From the NCBI GenBank assembly GCA_030748485.1, contig JASMLW010000620.1, positions 1 through 34,466 of the forward strand: DNA of 34,466 nucleotides, written 5' to 3'. Origin of the DNA: Pirellulaceae bacterium (lineage in GTDB: Bacteria > Planctomycetota > Planctomycetia > Pirellulales > Pirellulaceae). The notes below the pieces were generated by a model. That model was not told the DNA's origin, ran no database searches, and worked only from the letters and a program-made list of their open reading frames with translations. The translations under genes were made by a program, and so were the position numbers. This document shows, one piece after another, positions 16,031 to 24,821 of this stretch (position 1 is the stretch's first letter; every line of letters begins with the position of its first letter).

Positions 16031-16972
16031 ATGGACTCATCCCTCAACCGCCGCCAAGCGCTGTCCGTCGCCGCTGTCGCCGCGCTCGCCTCCTCGACGT
16101 CGCTGTGTGGATCCGCCAATGCGGATCAACCGGCGGGTGGTGAAATCCGCTTCTGTCTGAACACCAGTACGATCCGAGGCCAGAAGCTCTCGCTGGTGGA
16201 GGAGGTCGAGATCGCTGGTAAAGCTGGGTACAGCGGCATTGAGCCGTGGCTGCGGGAGATCCGCGAGTACGAGAAGCAGGGCGGCGACTTGGGCGATCTG
16301 AAGAAGCGAATTAAGGACGCCGGCCTGCGGGTCGAAAGCGCCATCGGATTCGCCGGCTGGATCGTCGACGACGACGAGAAGCGGGCCGCCGCGTTAGAGT
16401 CAGCGAAGCGGGATATGGAAGCCGTTCGAGCGATCGGCGGCTCCCGGATCGCCGCGCCCCCCGTCGGCGCGACGAGATCGGACGTCGACTTATTCAAAGC
16501 GGCCGAGCGTTACGCAGCGCTGCTGCACGTCGGAGCCAAAGTGGGCGTCACCCCACAGCTCGAACTCTGGGGATTCTCACAAACGCTGCATCGTCTCGGC
16601 GAGCTGTTATTGGTGGGAATCGAATCAGCTCACCCCGACGCCTGTCTGCTGCCCGACGTTTACCACATCTTCAAAGGCGGCTCGGAGTTCGATGGTCTCA
16701 AACTAATCAACGGCAGCCGGATTCATTGCTTTCACATGAATGACTACCCGGCCGAGCCTCCGCGGGCGGAGATGCGCGACGCGGATCGCGTCTACCCGGG
16801 TGACGGCGTCGCCCCACTCAAACAGATCATCAGCGATCTGCACATCGGCGGATTCCGTGGCGCGTTCTCGTTGGAATTGTTCAATCCGACGTACTGGGGT
16901 CAGGATGCAGCTCTGGTCGCCCGGACCGGCTTGGAGAAGATGAAACAGGCTGTCTCCGAGGCGCTCGGCTGA
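16031..16972 (+). CDS. Tat-exported sugar phosphate isomerase/epimerase (AP endonuclease 2 fold)
   Basis: This 313-residue protein has a twin-arginine signal (NRRQAL, then an alanine-rich hydrophobic stretch to about residue 32), so it should be exported folded. The rest is a TIM barrel of the xylose isomerase-like/AP endonuclease family 2 group. Recognisable pieces are FCLNTSTIRGQ at the first strand, AGYSGIEPWLREI, PQLELWGF, LLPDVYHIFKGG, HCFHMNDYPAE, YPGDGVAPL and FSLELFNPTYW; the Glu, Asp, His and Glu residues in these strands would bind the metal. Substrate is unknown; planctomycetes carry many such proteins. The small zinc-ribbon gene follows 15 bases after the stop, so they are probably co-transcribed. 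Confidence 0.88.
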   Translation: MDSSLNRRQALSVAAVAALASSTSLCGSANADQPAGGEIRFCLNTSTIRGQKLSLVEEVEIAGKAGYSGIEPWLREIREYEKQGGDLGDLKKRIKDAGLRVESAIGFAGWIVDDDEKRAAALESAKRDMEAVRAIGGSRIAAPPVGATRSDVDLFKAAERYAALLHVGAKVGVTPQLELWGFSQTLHRLGELLLVGIESAHPDACLLPDVYHIFKGGSEFDGLKLINGSRIHCFHMNDYPAEPPRAEMRDADRVYPGDGVAPLKQIISDLHIGGFRGAFSLELFNPTYWGQDAALVARTGLEKMKQAVSEALG

Positions 16973-16987
16973 ACCGGGAGGTGGGTG

Positions 16988-17191
16988 ATGTCGCGTGAAA
17001 AGATCGTCTGCCAGTGCGGCCACCCGCTGAGCCGCCCGTTACCCAAACAGTGCCCCGGTTGCCATGCGACGCTGACCGGCATACGTCGCCCATGGTGGCC
17101 CGCGGTAGTGCCTGTCGTCAGCATTCTGCTGCTCTTCAGCATCGCCCTGCTCTACGCCTTGTGGCTGACCGGCGCTCCCCTGCCGTTTTAG
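16988..17191 (+). CDS. small zinc-ribbon membrane protein
   Basis: This 67-residue protein has two cysteine pairs (CQCG and CPGC), forming a likely zinc ribbon, then one C-terminal membrane segment (about 36-60). The ATG at 16988 has a GGGAGG ribosome site about seven bases upstream, a strong argument that it is translated. It follows the isomerase gene by 15 bases. I do not recognise a family; the ribbon would face the cytoplasm if the positively charged RRPWW lies inside. Its function is unknown. Confidence 0.7.
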   Translation: MSREKIVCQCGHPLSRPLPKQCPGCHATLTGIRRPWWPAVVPVVSILLLFSIALLYALWLTGAPLPF

Positions 17192-17302
17192 CCGGACAGG
17201 GTGCGACCACTTCCATAAGGGGGCAAAGGCGGTTTGGCTTTGGAGTTCCTCGCGGAGATGGCCTACACTGGCCACCTGACTCGAACCGCGAGGAGCACTT
17301 TC

Positions 17303-18016
17303 TTGGCCAACGACAACCGACCAACCGACCAGCCGAGTGACGAGCGAGTTAGTGTCGATCAAGCGAGCGGTGGCGAAGTCGACGACGCGGCGAGCCCAGA
17401 TGCGTCCACTGGTCGCTTCATTGCGATTCGGCGGAATTGCATGTTGTCGCTGCTAGGTTTCATTTCCTGCGCGGCCGCGTACGACTACGCGGTTGCCCGT
17501 CGCCAACCAGCGCAACTGAACAACGCGCTGGTCACTTACGCGAGCGGACGCGCGAATCAGCGGGGCCGCCAAGCAAACTCGGCCGACATCCGGGATGTCG
17601 CCCAGCGCAAACCAACGCGAACTTTGCGCGGCTACATGTACGACGTCGAATATTTTGAGTGGCAGTCAGCCGTTCCTTGGCGGCAATATTATTGCGCCGT
17701 CGTCTACACGAAGTATGCGGACAAGCGCACCTACTACACGCACTTCTTCAACCAGCCGATCCCCAATGAATTCCTGCCAAAAGAGATGCGGAAATCGCAA
17801 CCGCGGCGTCAGCCCCACCCACAGTTGAGTGAAGATGAGAAGCGGGAGCAGATGCAGATGATGATGCATCGCGACGCGCAGTACATGGACTTTTACACCA
17901 AGCCGCCGCCGGACATCGCCGAAGAACTGCAGAGGAAGAAAGAGGAGGCCGAAGAGCGGGCCGAGCCGCAAGAGTCCGACGAAACTCAACAAACTCTTTG
18001 CGGTCTGGATAGTTAG
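17303..18016 (+). CDS. hypothetical single-pass membrane protein
   Basis: This 237-residue protein has no recognised family. A polar, acidic N-terminus (1-38) leads to a membrane segment (about 47-64), followed by a mostly hydrophilic domain with aromatic clusters (YDVEYFEWQSAVPWRQYYCAVVYTKY) and a charged, glutamate/arginine-rich C-terminal helix likely to form a coiled coil. I chose TTG at 17303 because an AGGAG site lies seven bases upstream (17291-17295); an in-frame TTG at 17234 lacks one. The orientation of the segment is uncertain. The gene converges with the YiiX-like gene, overlapping it by four bases at the stops. Confidence 0.6.
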   Translation: MANDNRPTDQPSDERVSVDQASGGEVDDAASPDASTGRFIAIRRNCMLSLLGFISCAAAYDYAVARRQPAQLNNALVTYASGRANQRGRQANSADIRDVAQRKPTRTLRGYMYDVEYFEWQSAVPWRQYYCAVVYTKYADKRTYYTHFFNQPIPNEFLPKEMRKSQPRRQPHPQLSEDEKREQMQMMMHRDAQYMDFYTKPPPDIAEELQRKKEEAEERAEPQESDETQQTLCGLDS

Positions 18017-19353
18017 GCTATCGCTTCGCTGATCAGGCTGCGGGCCTGACCGTCGCGCTGAATGGTGGGATTCAGTTGAGGCGCGTAGCAGAGGATGGGA
18101 TCAAACCGCAAGCGGTCGACCCCCATGCGGACGAGGTCAAACCCGGCCAGCGTCGGTCTCCCCGCTCGCCGTTTCAGCGGTATCTCAAACTCGCCCATGC
18201 CATCGAACGAACGATAAACGACTTCCGTGCAGACCAGGCGGTCGGAACGTCGAAAGTCAAAATCGAAGTCGTACCCCTTCCCTTCGTGCGCGATACCCCG
18301 CGCCAAGCCGGCGGCGATCTGCGGCGCACTCATTTGCGGGCGCAGCACGACGATCGAGTCCGAACCGAACGGCGAAGCCATCGGGCGGATACGGACGCCG
18401 TCTTTCTGAGACTCGAGCACCCGCGGCGCGTTGTCGTCATCCGCCAGTTGGCTCCACCGCGAAACAACGTTCTCGTGGTCGCTGATGCCCAGATCGACCA
18501 GGTCGCTGGCGGCTCCTAAATAGAGCGCGGCGTGCGGCCAGTAGCCGGGCAGGAAATAGTTCGTCAGCGCGTACTCCTTGCGGACAACCAGGACGTCGCC
18601 GGGGCGCAATTGGTCCTGCACGGCGGTCGCAATCTCATCGGGCAGCCGCGGCCGATGCCCGCGGCGCAAATATTTTTCCGCCATCAACTCGCCGCTCAAC
18701 CGTTGCAGCCCATACATGGCTTGGTGGAAAACTGAACGCACCGTGCGGCGCGCTTGAGCGGACCGCATGCGAACTCTCGCCTTGGTGAAATCGGCGACTG
18801 TCACATCGACCCGGTGTCGCAGCCGCTCGACAATCTCAAACACCTCGGCGAGCGGACTGCGGCTCGCCAGCCCGCGGAGCGTTTGCTCTTCCTTTTGGAA
18901 ATACCGAATCGCGTGGTACATCCGCCAAGCGTGGCGAGTACTGACCAGCGATCGCTGCACCGTGTCGTAGACCCCTGGCGGAATACCAAAAGTCGGTGCG
19001 GGCTGGTTGAGTTTGGCCCGCACCAGCGGAAACGGATGGATGGTCTCGCGAAGAAAGCGAGCCGCATCGACCAGCAACAGGCCGGCTCCAAACGCGGTCA
19101 GCAGGGCTTCCGGCCAAGCCTCCGAATCGTCCGACACCTCCTCGCTGAGCGTGTCGATGACCTCCCAGAGCGCATTGCGCGTCTGCCAGTAGGAGACGAG
19201 CAGACCGAGCGATTGTTCTTCTTCGACCGGAGTGAAATACCCACGCCCCTGCGGATCCATGCCGTCGACCAGTTGTTCCGCGGCCGTTTGCAGACCTGCG
19301 AAGTATCGCGCGATGTCGACGACGGCTCGAGCACTGTCGCAGATCAACTCCAT
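18013..19353 (-). CDS. YiiX/YebB-like permuted papain-fold protein with long helical N-terminus
   Basis: This 446-residue protein has a C-terminal domain (about 245-425) like the YiiX/NlpC-P60 circularly permuted papain superfamily, whose members cleave amide or ester bonds. RPGDVLVVRKE opens the domain, GYWPHAALYLG carries the catalytic His (about 274) and LVCTEVVYRSFD carries the catalytic Cys (about 375), in the His-before-Cys order that marks the permuted group. The N-terminal half is helical with no recognised family. The substrate could be a lipid or peptide amide; this is not shown. I chose ATG at 19353, with GTGGAG six bases upstream, over a TTG at 19452: the longer version would run through the end of the upstream gene and its extra 33 residues look like an out-of-frame reading of it. 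Confidence 0.82.
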   Translation of the reverse strand: MELICDSARAVVDIARYFAGLQTAAEQLVDGMDPQGRGYFTPVEEEQSLGLLVSYWQTRNALWEVIDTLSEEVSDDSEAWPEALLTAFGAGLLLVDAARFLRETIHPFPLVRAKLNQPAPTFGIPPGVYDTVQRSLVSTRHAWRMYHAIRYFQKEEQTLRGLASRSPLAEVFEIVERLRHRVDVTVADFTKARVRMRSAQARRTVRSVFHQAMYGLQRLSGELMAEKYLRRGHRPRLPDEIATAVQDQLRPGDVLVVRKEYALTNYFLPGYWPHAALYLGAASDLVDLGISDHENVVSRWSQLADDDNAPRVLESQKDGVRIRPMASPFGSDSIVVLRPQMSAPQIAAGLARGIAHEGKGYDFDFDFRRSDRLVCTEVVYRSFDGMGEFEIPLKRRAGRPTLAGFDLVRMGVDRLRFDPILCYAPQLNPTIQRDGQARSLISEAIA

Positions 19354-19378
19354 CGCATGCTCCACGAGTTGCCAGCCG

Positions 19379-20167
19379 TTAACCGGGCGGAGCGCATTCG
19401 GCGACCCGCCAGTGCGACTCACTGATCTCGCCACCGTAGAAGTCGCGCTCAAGTTTTACCTCAATCGCGACGGTGCGGCGAGCGCCATTCTCCTCGAACG
19501 AGTAGTGGTAGAGTTGCAGAATCTTGTCGCGGCGGAGTCCCGTCTTTCGCTCGATCCGGAGATTGCGGACGAACTGGATCTCGCCGTTCGGGTGTTCCGC
19601 GACATACTTGAGCGGGGGCCGGGCGAAGAACGACTTCATCCGCACGTAGGGGTCTGGAGTGGCCATCATCCGAGTTTCCAGATCCATATCCTTGTCACTG
19701 CCCGGCATCTTCATGGCGGGTGTCTCGGCGTAGTAGTTCTCGAGATTCGATCCTTGCGGCTGCCGTTCGTGGTAATAGAGCTGGAATTCAAACGCCTCGA
19801 TAAACTCCTGCTGTTGCACCATCTCAAACCAGTCCACGGCGTGACCGCGAGCCTGTGAATAGAGTGCTTGCTGACGGCTAAAGTGCCGCACGGGAGCGGA
19901 AGCCAGCACGAAGCAGCTGACCGTCATGCCAATGTAGGCGGCCGTCGCGCCCATCAGTCGGTGGTCCCGGCGGACGCGGAGAATGGCGATGATCGACACG
20001 ACGATGCCGATCATCGGCAAAGACCACAACAGCGGACTCACAAACCCAGAGAAAGAGAGCAGCCCGAGGATTAGCGAGACAATGCAGAACGCACTGATAG
20101 CCTGGTAATCTTCTTCAAAGCGGTCTTCGATTCCTTTGACCGTGACTTGATTCTCAACCACTGACAT
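19379..20167 (-). CDS. hypothetical membrane protein with extracytoplasmic domain
   Basis: This 262-residue protein has about three membrane segments in its first 95 residues (ISAFCIVSLILGLLSFSGF, LLWSLPMIGIVVSIIAIL and TAAYIGMTVSCFVLASA), resembling the DUF4190-type membrane module. A soluble C-terminal domain of about 165 residues with no recognised family follows, probably extracytoplasmic. The ATG at 20167 has a GGAG site; an upstream in-frame start at 20191 is possible. It is followed 25 bases later by the YiiX-like gene, and the pair is probably co-transcribed. The upstream CvpA-like gene ends 100 bases before it, so this may be a separate unit. Confidence 0.65.
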   Translation of the reverse strand: MSVVENQVTVKGIEDRFEEDYQAISAFCIVSLILGLLSFSGFVSPLLWSLPMIGIVVSIIAILRVRRDHRLMGATAAYIGMTVSCFVLASAPVRHFSRQQALYSQARGHAVDWFEMVQQQEFIEAFEFQLYYHERQPQGSNLENYYAETPAMKMPGSDKDMDLETRMMATPDPYVRMKSFFARPPLKYVAEHPNGEIQFVRNLRIERKTGLRRDKILQLYHYSFEENGARRTVAIEVKLERDFYGGEISESHWRVAECAPPG

Positions 20168-20267
20168 GAACTCAACTCCGCTTGACGCCAACCAAACTCA
20201 CCGGCCGCGACGGGGCATTCAACGGGCCGCGGCAATCTCTTTCCTACGCTACCCTCATAGATCGGGT

Positions 20268-20861
20268 TCATTCGCTTGCGCGAACACGGAACTCCTCTTC
20301 ACCTTCGAAGTTTTTGCGACGATGAAAGTGTTTGGCCGTCCAAGTCTTCCCTTCGTCAAAGGTGTCGCTACCCGCAAAAACGCCGGTTGAGCGACTCCGC
20401 ATGAATCCCACCCACAAGCGATCGGGGGCCATGCCCAGAAAAACACCCGCATTACTGCTGGCGAAGGCTCCGCCGAATGGCGTTGACTGCACCGGGGCGG
20501 TGTGCAACGTCATGGTTGTGAAGCAGATCACAATCCAGGCGAGCCAGATAGCCAAGATAGTGCGGCCGGCCATTTCGATCGGCATGATGAACTTCACCCG
20601 TTCGAGGCTGGCGAACTCTGAAATCAAGCGGAACAGAATGAGCGAGATGGCGAACAGGCCCCACATGATCAGGAAGTCGTAAAGGTAGGTGAACGACGCC
20701 TCTTGGTTGGCAATCGCCGTCGCGATCGGTTCGTAAAAACTGACAGCGATCATCGCTGCAAACAGCACATTGATCAGCGTCAACAGATTGTTCCACAGCC
20801 CCTGGAACCAGGAGAGCCCCAGAACGACGAGAAAGATCAGCAGCAGGACAAGAGTTAACAT
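20268..20861 (-). CDS. CvpA-like membrane protein
   Basis: This 197-residue protein has about four membrane segments within its first 125 residues and a polar C-terminal tail. The spacing of hydrophobic segments and the pattern LGLSWFQGLWNNLLTLINVLFA at the front resemble the CvpA family (named for colicin V production), small membrane proteins whose role is only partly understood. The similarity is moderate and no diagnostic motif settles it. The ATG at 20861 opens 34 bases after the GspE-like gene, suggesting it belongs to the same transcript as the two secretion-type ATPase genes. Confidence 0.6.
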   Translation of the reverse strand: MLTLVLLLIFLVVLGLSWFQGLWNNLLTLINVLFAAMIAVSFYEPIATAIANQEASFTYLYDFLIMWGLFAISLILFRLISEFASLERVKFIMPIEMAGRTILAIWLAWIVICFTTMTLHTAPVQSTPFGGAFASSNAGVFLGMAPDRLWVGFMRSRSTGVFAGSDTFDEGKTWTAKHFHRRKNFEGEEEFRVRASE

Positions 20862-20895
20862 GTATGGATCCTACGCCGGCGGCGTCATTGGATTG

Positions 20896-22671
20896 TCAGG
20901 CCTTGAGGACTCGTTGCAGTTCATTCAGCGACGTCACGCCTTGGGCGACGAGCAGGATGCCTTCTTCCTGCAACGTGCGATTGCCGCCCTGGCGAGCAAG
21001 TTGGCGGAGGACTTCCAGTTTTGGTTGACTGACAAGCGCCTGTCGAATGCGGTCGTCGACCTCCAGGAATTCGAAGATCCCCGTCCGCCCGGAATAGCCG
21101 ATGCCGCCGCACTTGGGACAGACTTCGGGTTGTCCTCTTTTCTCCTCACCAGGAGCCGGCGGTTGCCATTCCTGGTAGAGGTGTTGGACGCGGCCCGGCG
21201 GGATGCCGAGTTTCTGCAGCAGTTGGGGCGGCGGCTCAAACGCCTGCTTGCACTCCTCACAGAGTTTGCGAACCAACCGCACATTGACAACGGCTGTAAT
21301 CGATTTCGCGAACAGAGCGGCGTCCGCCTTCAGCAGCAACACCCGCAACAACGCCTCGACCGATTCCTTGGCGTGCACGCCCGCCATGATCACGCGTTCT
21401 TCTTCAGTCGCTTCCACACACAGCATGCGGACCGTCTCGGCGTTGTGCAGTTCCGGAACAACGACAGCGTCCGGTTGCTTCAGCATCAAGCCGGGAATCA
21501 TCGTGTCGGGCGTTTCCCCGGCCGCCGCATTGAACGTGTTCACACCGAGATTCTCGACGTAGGGATTTGAAGTCCCCACGTTTTCGATGGAGATGAAATC
21601 TCGCAGCATGCGGTCGGCGGCGTTGATCGACGCGGCCCAGGTGGTCGTGAATCCACCTTGGGGCATGGACGAGATCAGCACCATGCTGCCTTTCGAATTG
21701 AGCACGCCTTTGAGTTTCTCGGCCATCTTCTCGCGCATGCCGAGTTGTTCGAGCGTCTTCAGATCTTTGCGCTCGTAGAGCACGTGCAGGACGACGCGTT
21801 CGCCGGTCTGTGTGCCCTGCGTCTTGAGTTCAGCCTTGTGTTTACCCTGGTACTTGATGCCCATCTGCGCCTCTTGGCGCGACCTGCGGTCCTCCGGATT
21901 GAGATTGCAGATCAGCTTCAGAATCGCCAGCATCACGTCCGAGCTTTCGCGATCGCGGGGATCGACGTTGTGCCAAACGCCGTCGATCTCGTACCGCACG
22001 GCGACCGACTCCTGGGTGTAGTCCAACATGGCCCGCTCGGCGCCGCGCGCGAACAAGTCGGCGATCAGCTCCTTCGCCGTGACGTAGCCCTCGGACTGAC
22101 GAGCCTGAATGAGGTTGGATTGATTCTCTGGCCCCGTGGGAGCGGCGATGGCTTGGATTTCGACAGGCGGTCCTTCCTCGTAGGCCATCTTGACTTGCTT
22201 TTGCTTCCGTCGCCCGCGTCGGCCGAAGTTCGCAAAGTACTCCTTGATGTGGCTGGGCGTCAGCACTTTTTGGTCGCTGACAACGCGCGCGTTGCGCATG
22301 AAGATGTAAATCATCAGCGGGACGATATAGGCGAGCAGGACGACGGCGAAACCGGCAAAGAAGATCGGGATCAACATGCCGGCGATCAGAAACGCCGCCA
22401 GAAACGAAAACACAACAATCGGATTCCACACGGTGTGCGGCATCTGAATGCCGGGTCCGATCTCCTGTGAGTCGCGGTTGATCCAGTCGGTCGAGCAGAC
22501 CCAGCAGATGAAGACGAGCCAATAGAGCAGCAGCTTCCACCAGGCCAGATAGAAGCCGGGGCCGCGACTGAGCGGATCGCCGCTGTAGGCCGGCCAATCC
22601 TGCGCGCCGGCTGTCGAGGCGACGAGCAGAACGAAGGAGGCGCCCAGCGCCAAGATCAAAGTGCGTTTCAT
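20896..22671 (-). CDS. membrane-anchored GspE/PilB-like protein with degenerate ATP-binding motifs
   Basis: This 591-residue protein has a signal-like N-terminal segment (1-23), further membrane segments (about 45-60 and 85-125), then a GspE/PilB-type domain (about 190-591). The tetracysteine zinc site (CEEC at 471-474, CPKC at 518-521) and GYSGRTGIFEFLEVDD are typical. The nucleotide site is eroded. Where the family has GPTGSGKTTT, residues 335-344 read SMPQGGFTTT, with Phe341 in place of the essential lysine. The Walker B region reads VVVPELHN instead of VGEIRD-like, and the Asp box reads IENVG. His433 remains. ATP hydrolysis therefore looks unlikely; a scaffold or regulatory partner of the preceding PilT-like ATPase is more likely. 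The ATG at 22671 shares its A with the preceding TGA, so translation is probably coupled. Confidence 0.88.
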   Translation of the reverse strand: MKRTLILALGASFVLLVASTAGAQDWPAYSGDPLSRGPGFYLAWWKLLLYWLVFICWVCSTDWINRDSQEIGPGIQMPHTVWNPIVVFSFLAAFLIAGMLIPIFFAGFAVVLLAYIVPLMIYIFMRNARVVSDQKVLTPSHIKEYFANFGRRGRRKQKQVKMAYEEGPPVEIQAIAAPTGPENQSNLIQARQSEGYVTAKELIADLFARGAERAMLDYTQESVAVRYEIDGVWHNVDPRDRESSDVMLAILKLICNLNPEDRRSRQEAQMGIKYQGKHKAELKTQGTQTGERVVLHVLYERKDLKTLEQLGMREKMAEKLKGVLNSKGSMVLISSMPQGGFTTTWAASINAADRMLRDFISIENVGTSNPYVENLGVNTFNAAAGETPDTMIPGLMLKQPDAVVVPELHNAETVRMLCVEATEEERVIMAGVHAKESVEALLRVLLLKADAALFAKSITAVVNVRLVRKLCEECKQAFEPPPQLLQKLGIPPGRVQHLYQEWQPPAPGEEKRGQPEVCPKCGGIGYSGRTGIFEFLEVDDRIRQALVSQPKLEVLRQLARQGGNRTLQEEGILLVAQGVTSLNELQRVLKA

Positions 22672-23843
22672 CAAAGGATTCCAGGCTGGGAGACGTTGAT
22701 ACCCTTCAGCGCCATCTTCAACGCGTCCGGGTTCGGCGCCACTTCAAAGGCCGTCGGTCGGTCGATCAGTTGGTCGTCGATCAGTTGCTTCAAACTCATC
22801 GTAAAGTCCTGCATGCCCTCGGCGATGCCGATGCGGATCGCGTCCGGCAACTTGTGGTCATCGCCTTCGAGCACCAGTTTGCGGATCGTCGGCGAGAAGA
22901 ACATGATCTCCACCGTCGGCACGCGGGGCACATCGTCGCGAATCGATCGCAACAGCTTTTGCGAAACGATGCCCTTCATGTTGAACGCGATCGCGCTGCG
23001 AATCGCACTGTGCATCTCCTCGGGGAAGAGGTCGAGTATCCGGCCGATCGTCGTCGACGCGCTCGAAGCGTGGATCGTTCCGTAGACCAAGTGACCCGTC
23101 TCGGCCGCGTGGATCGCCGTCATGAACGTCTCCTCGTCGCGCATTTCGCCGACCAGCATCACGTCCGGGTCTTCCCGCACCGCGTGCTTCATGCCGATCG
23201 AAAAGTCCTTCACGTCCATCCCGACTTCGCGCTGATTGATCAGGCACTTGTCCTGAGTGAAGACGTATTCAATCGGGTCTTCGAGCGTCAGGATGTGCTT
23301 GCGGTATTTCGAGTTGATGTAGTTGAGCATCGAGGCGATCGTGGTCGACTTGCCCGAGCCCGTCACGCCCGCCAGCAACACCATTCCTTGATCGTAGTTG
23401 CAGAGACCTTCGACGGCGGCCGGCAGATACAGTCCATCGAACGGCGGGATGTAGTTATTGATCCGCCGAGCAACCAGACCCATGCGGCCCAGCTGCGTCA
23501 GCATGTTGACGCGGAAACGCCACTCCGTCCCCTCCACATCGCAAACGTGGGCGAAGTCGCAGCCGCCGTCTTCGTCGAAGATCTTCCGATTCCGTTCATC
23601 CATCATCGGGAACAGCAACTCGACCATTTCCTCCGCGTCGATCTCCGCGCGATTGAGCGGGCGCAGTTCGCCGCGGACACGCACCATCGGCGGCGCGTCG
23701 ACTTTCATGTGAAGGTCGCTGCCCTCCAGCTTGACCAACGCGCGAAAGTACTTGTCAACCTCGAGCTCTTCCCTTTTAGAAATGAGCCGAGCCTTCATCG
23801 CTTCGGCTTGAGAGATCATTTGGTTTTGTTCGGTTGTCGCCAT
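22671..23843 (-). CDS. PilT-like secretion/twitching ATPase
   Basis: This 390-residue cytoplasmic ATPase belongs to the PilT branch of the type II/IV secretion ATPase superfamily, which in type IV pili drives filament retraction. All nucleotide motifs are intact: GVTGSGKST (Walker A, 159-167), TLEDPIEYVF (Asp box), DPDVMLVGEMRDEET (Walker B) and VYGTIHASS (His box). The N-terminal domain has the usual SDLHMKVDAPPMVRVRGEL. The length is slightly above the typical 340-370. The ATG at 23843 has a GGAG site six bases upstream; ATG at 23858 is possible but lacks one. The gene sits 20 bases after hisF and overlaps the GspE-like gene by one base. No pilin, prepilin peptidase or secretin gene is in the window, so a standard pilus role is not established. 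Confidence 0.93.
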   Translation of the reverse strand: MATTEQNQMISQAEAMKARLISKREELEVDKYFRALVKLEGSDLHMKVDAPPMVRVRGELRPLNRAEIDAEEMVELLFPMMDERNRKIFDEDGGCDFAHVCDVEGTEWRFRVNMLTQLGRMGLVARRINNYIPPFDGLYLPAAVEGLCNYDQGMVLLAGVTGSGKSTTIASMLNYINSKYRKHILTLEDPIEYVFTQDKCLINQREVGMDVKDFSIGMKHAVREDPDVMLVGEMRDEETFMTAIHAAETGHLVYGTIHASSASTTIGRILDLFPEEMHSAIRSAIAFNMKGIVSQKLLRSIRDDVPRVPTVEIMFFSPTIRKLVLEGDDHKLPDAIRIGIAEGMQDFTMSLKQLIDDQLIDRPTAFEVAPNPDALKMALKGINVSQPGIL

Positions 23844-23863
23844 GCTCTGCTCCGCCATCAACG

Positions 23864-24631
23864 TTAGGTTCGTACAGGAATGCCGCGCTCGGCCATCACC
23901 TGCTTGGTTTCCTGGATCGTGTATTCGCCGAAGTGAAAGATGCTGGCCGCCAAGGCGGCGTCCGCTTTGCCTTCACTGATCGCGTCCGCCAAATGCTCCG
24001 GCTTGCCCGCGCCGCCGCTGGCGACGACGGGAATCGTCACCGCCTGGCTGACAGCGGCCGTCACCTCCAAATCGTAACCCTCTTTGACGCCGTCGCAATC
24101 CATTGAGGTGAGGACTATTTCACCCGCGCCGAGCCGTTCCACCTCTTGCGCCCAGGAAACCGCCTCCAGACCGGTCGGCTGGCGGCCGCCGTTGATGTGG
24201 ACTTCCCACACCTCCTGGCCGTCGCGTTCGACCCGTTTGGGATCAATATTGACGACGATGCACTGGCTGCCGAATCGCCGCGCCGCCTCAGCGACGAATG
24301 GGGGGTTCTGGCAGGCCGCCGAATTGATCGAGACTTTGTCGCTGCCGGCGTTCAGCAGAGCTCGAATGTCGTCCGCCGTGCGGATCCCGCCGCCAACGGT
24401 CAGCGGCATGAATACCTGCTCAGCCGTCCGCCGCACCACGTCGATCATGATGTCGCGGCCTTCATGGCTGGCGGTGATGTCGAGAAACACCAATTCGTCC
24501 GCGCCTTCTTCCTCATAGCGCGCGGCTACCTGCACCGGGTCGCCGGCGTCGCGCAGATTGACGAAATTTGTCCCCTTCACAACGCGACCACGATCGACGT
24601 CTAGACAGGGAATCACACGCTTCGCGAGCAT
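23864..24631 (-). CDS. hisF: imidazole glycerol phosphate synthase subunit HisF
   Basis: This 255-residue cyclase subunit of the histidine pathway uses ammonia from HisH to make imidazole glycerol phosphate and AICAR from PRFAR. The TIM barrel starts with [20 protein letters not shown], with catalytic Asp11; the second catalytic acid, Asp130, is in IVVNID. The phosphate-binding loops TVGGGIR and VASGGAG are intact, as are [14 protein letters not shown] and a C-terminal [12 protein letters not shown]. The length is normal. The start is ATG at 24631. No hisH or hisA is next to it; instead it is followed 20 bases later by the PilT-like gene. Splitting of the his pathway into scattered genes is common in planctomycetes; the transcript link to secretion ATPases is more surprising. 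Confidence 0.97.
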   Translation of the reverse strand: MLAKRVIPCLDVDRGRVVKGTNFVNLRDAGDPVQVAARYEEEGADELVFLDITASHEGRDIMIDVVRRTAEQVFMPLTVGGGIRTADDIRALLNAGSDKVSINSAACQNPPFVAEAARRFGSQCIVVNIDPKRVERDGQEVWEVHINGGRQPTGLEAVSWAQEVERLGAGEIVLTSMDCDGVKEGYDLEVTAAVSQAVTIPVVASGGAGKPEHLADAISEGKADAALAASIFHFGEYTIQETKQVMAERGIPVRT

Positions 24632-24821
24632 GCTGGAAGTCGCGCCTGGATTGAAGGGCTACAGGGACCGAGCGTCCCAGACTGAGCAAGCCTTTACTGT
24701 AAGCTGGGCAAAACAGGCGGTCAACCAATCAACGCACCACCCGTCGGCAGGAGGAGATCGGCCCGCGATTGCCCAATGGCTGATTGGCGCTGACCAAATC
24801 GAAGCGGGCGAGAATCCACTC

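Noticed and set aside
22770-23867. 365-codon open frame on the plus strand
   Set aside because: It is antisense to the PilT-like ATPase gene, whose motifs are unambiguous; the product is Arg/His-rich and without motifs.
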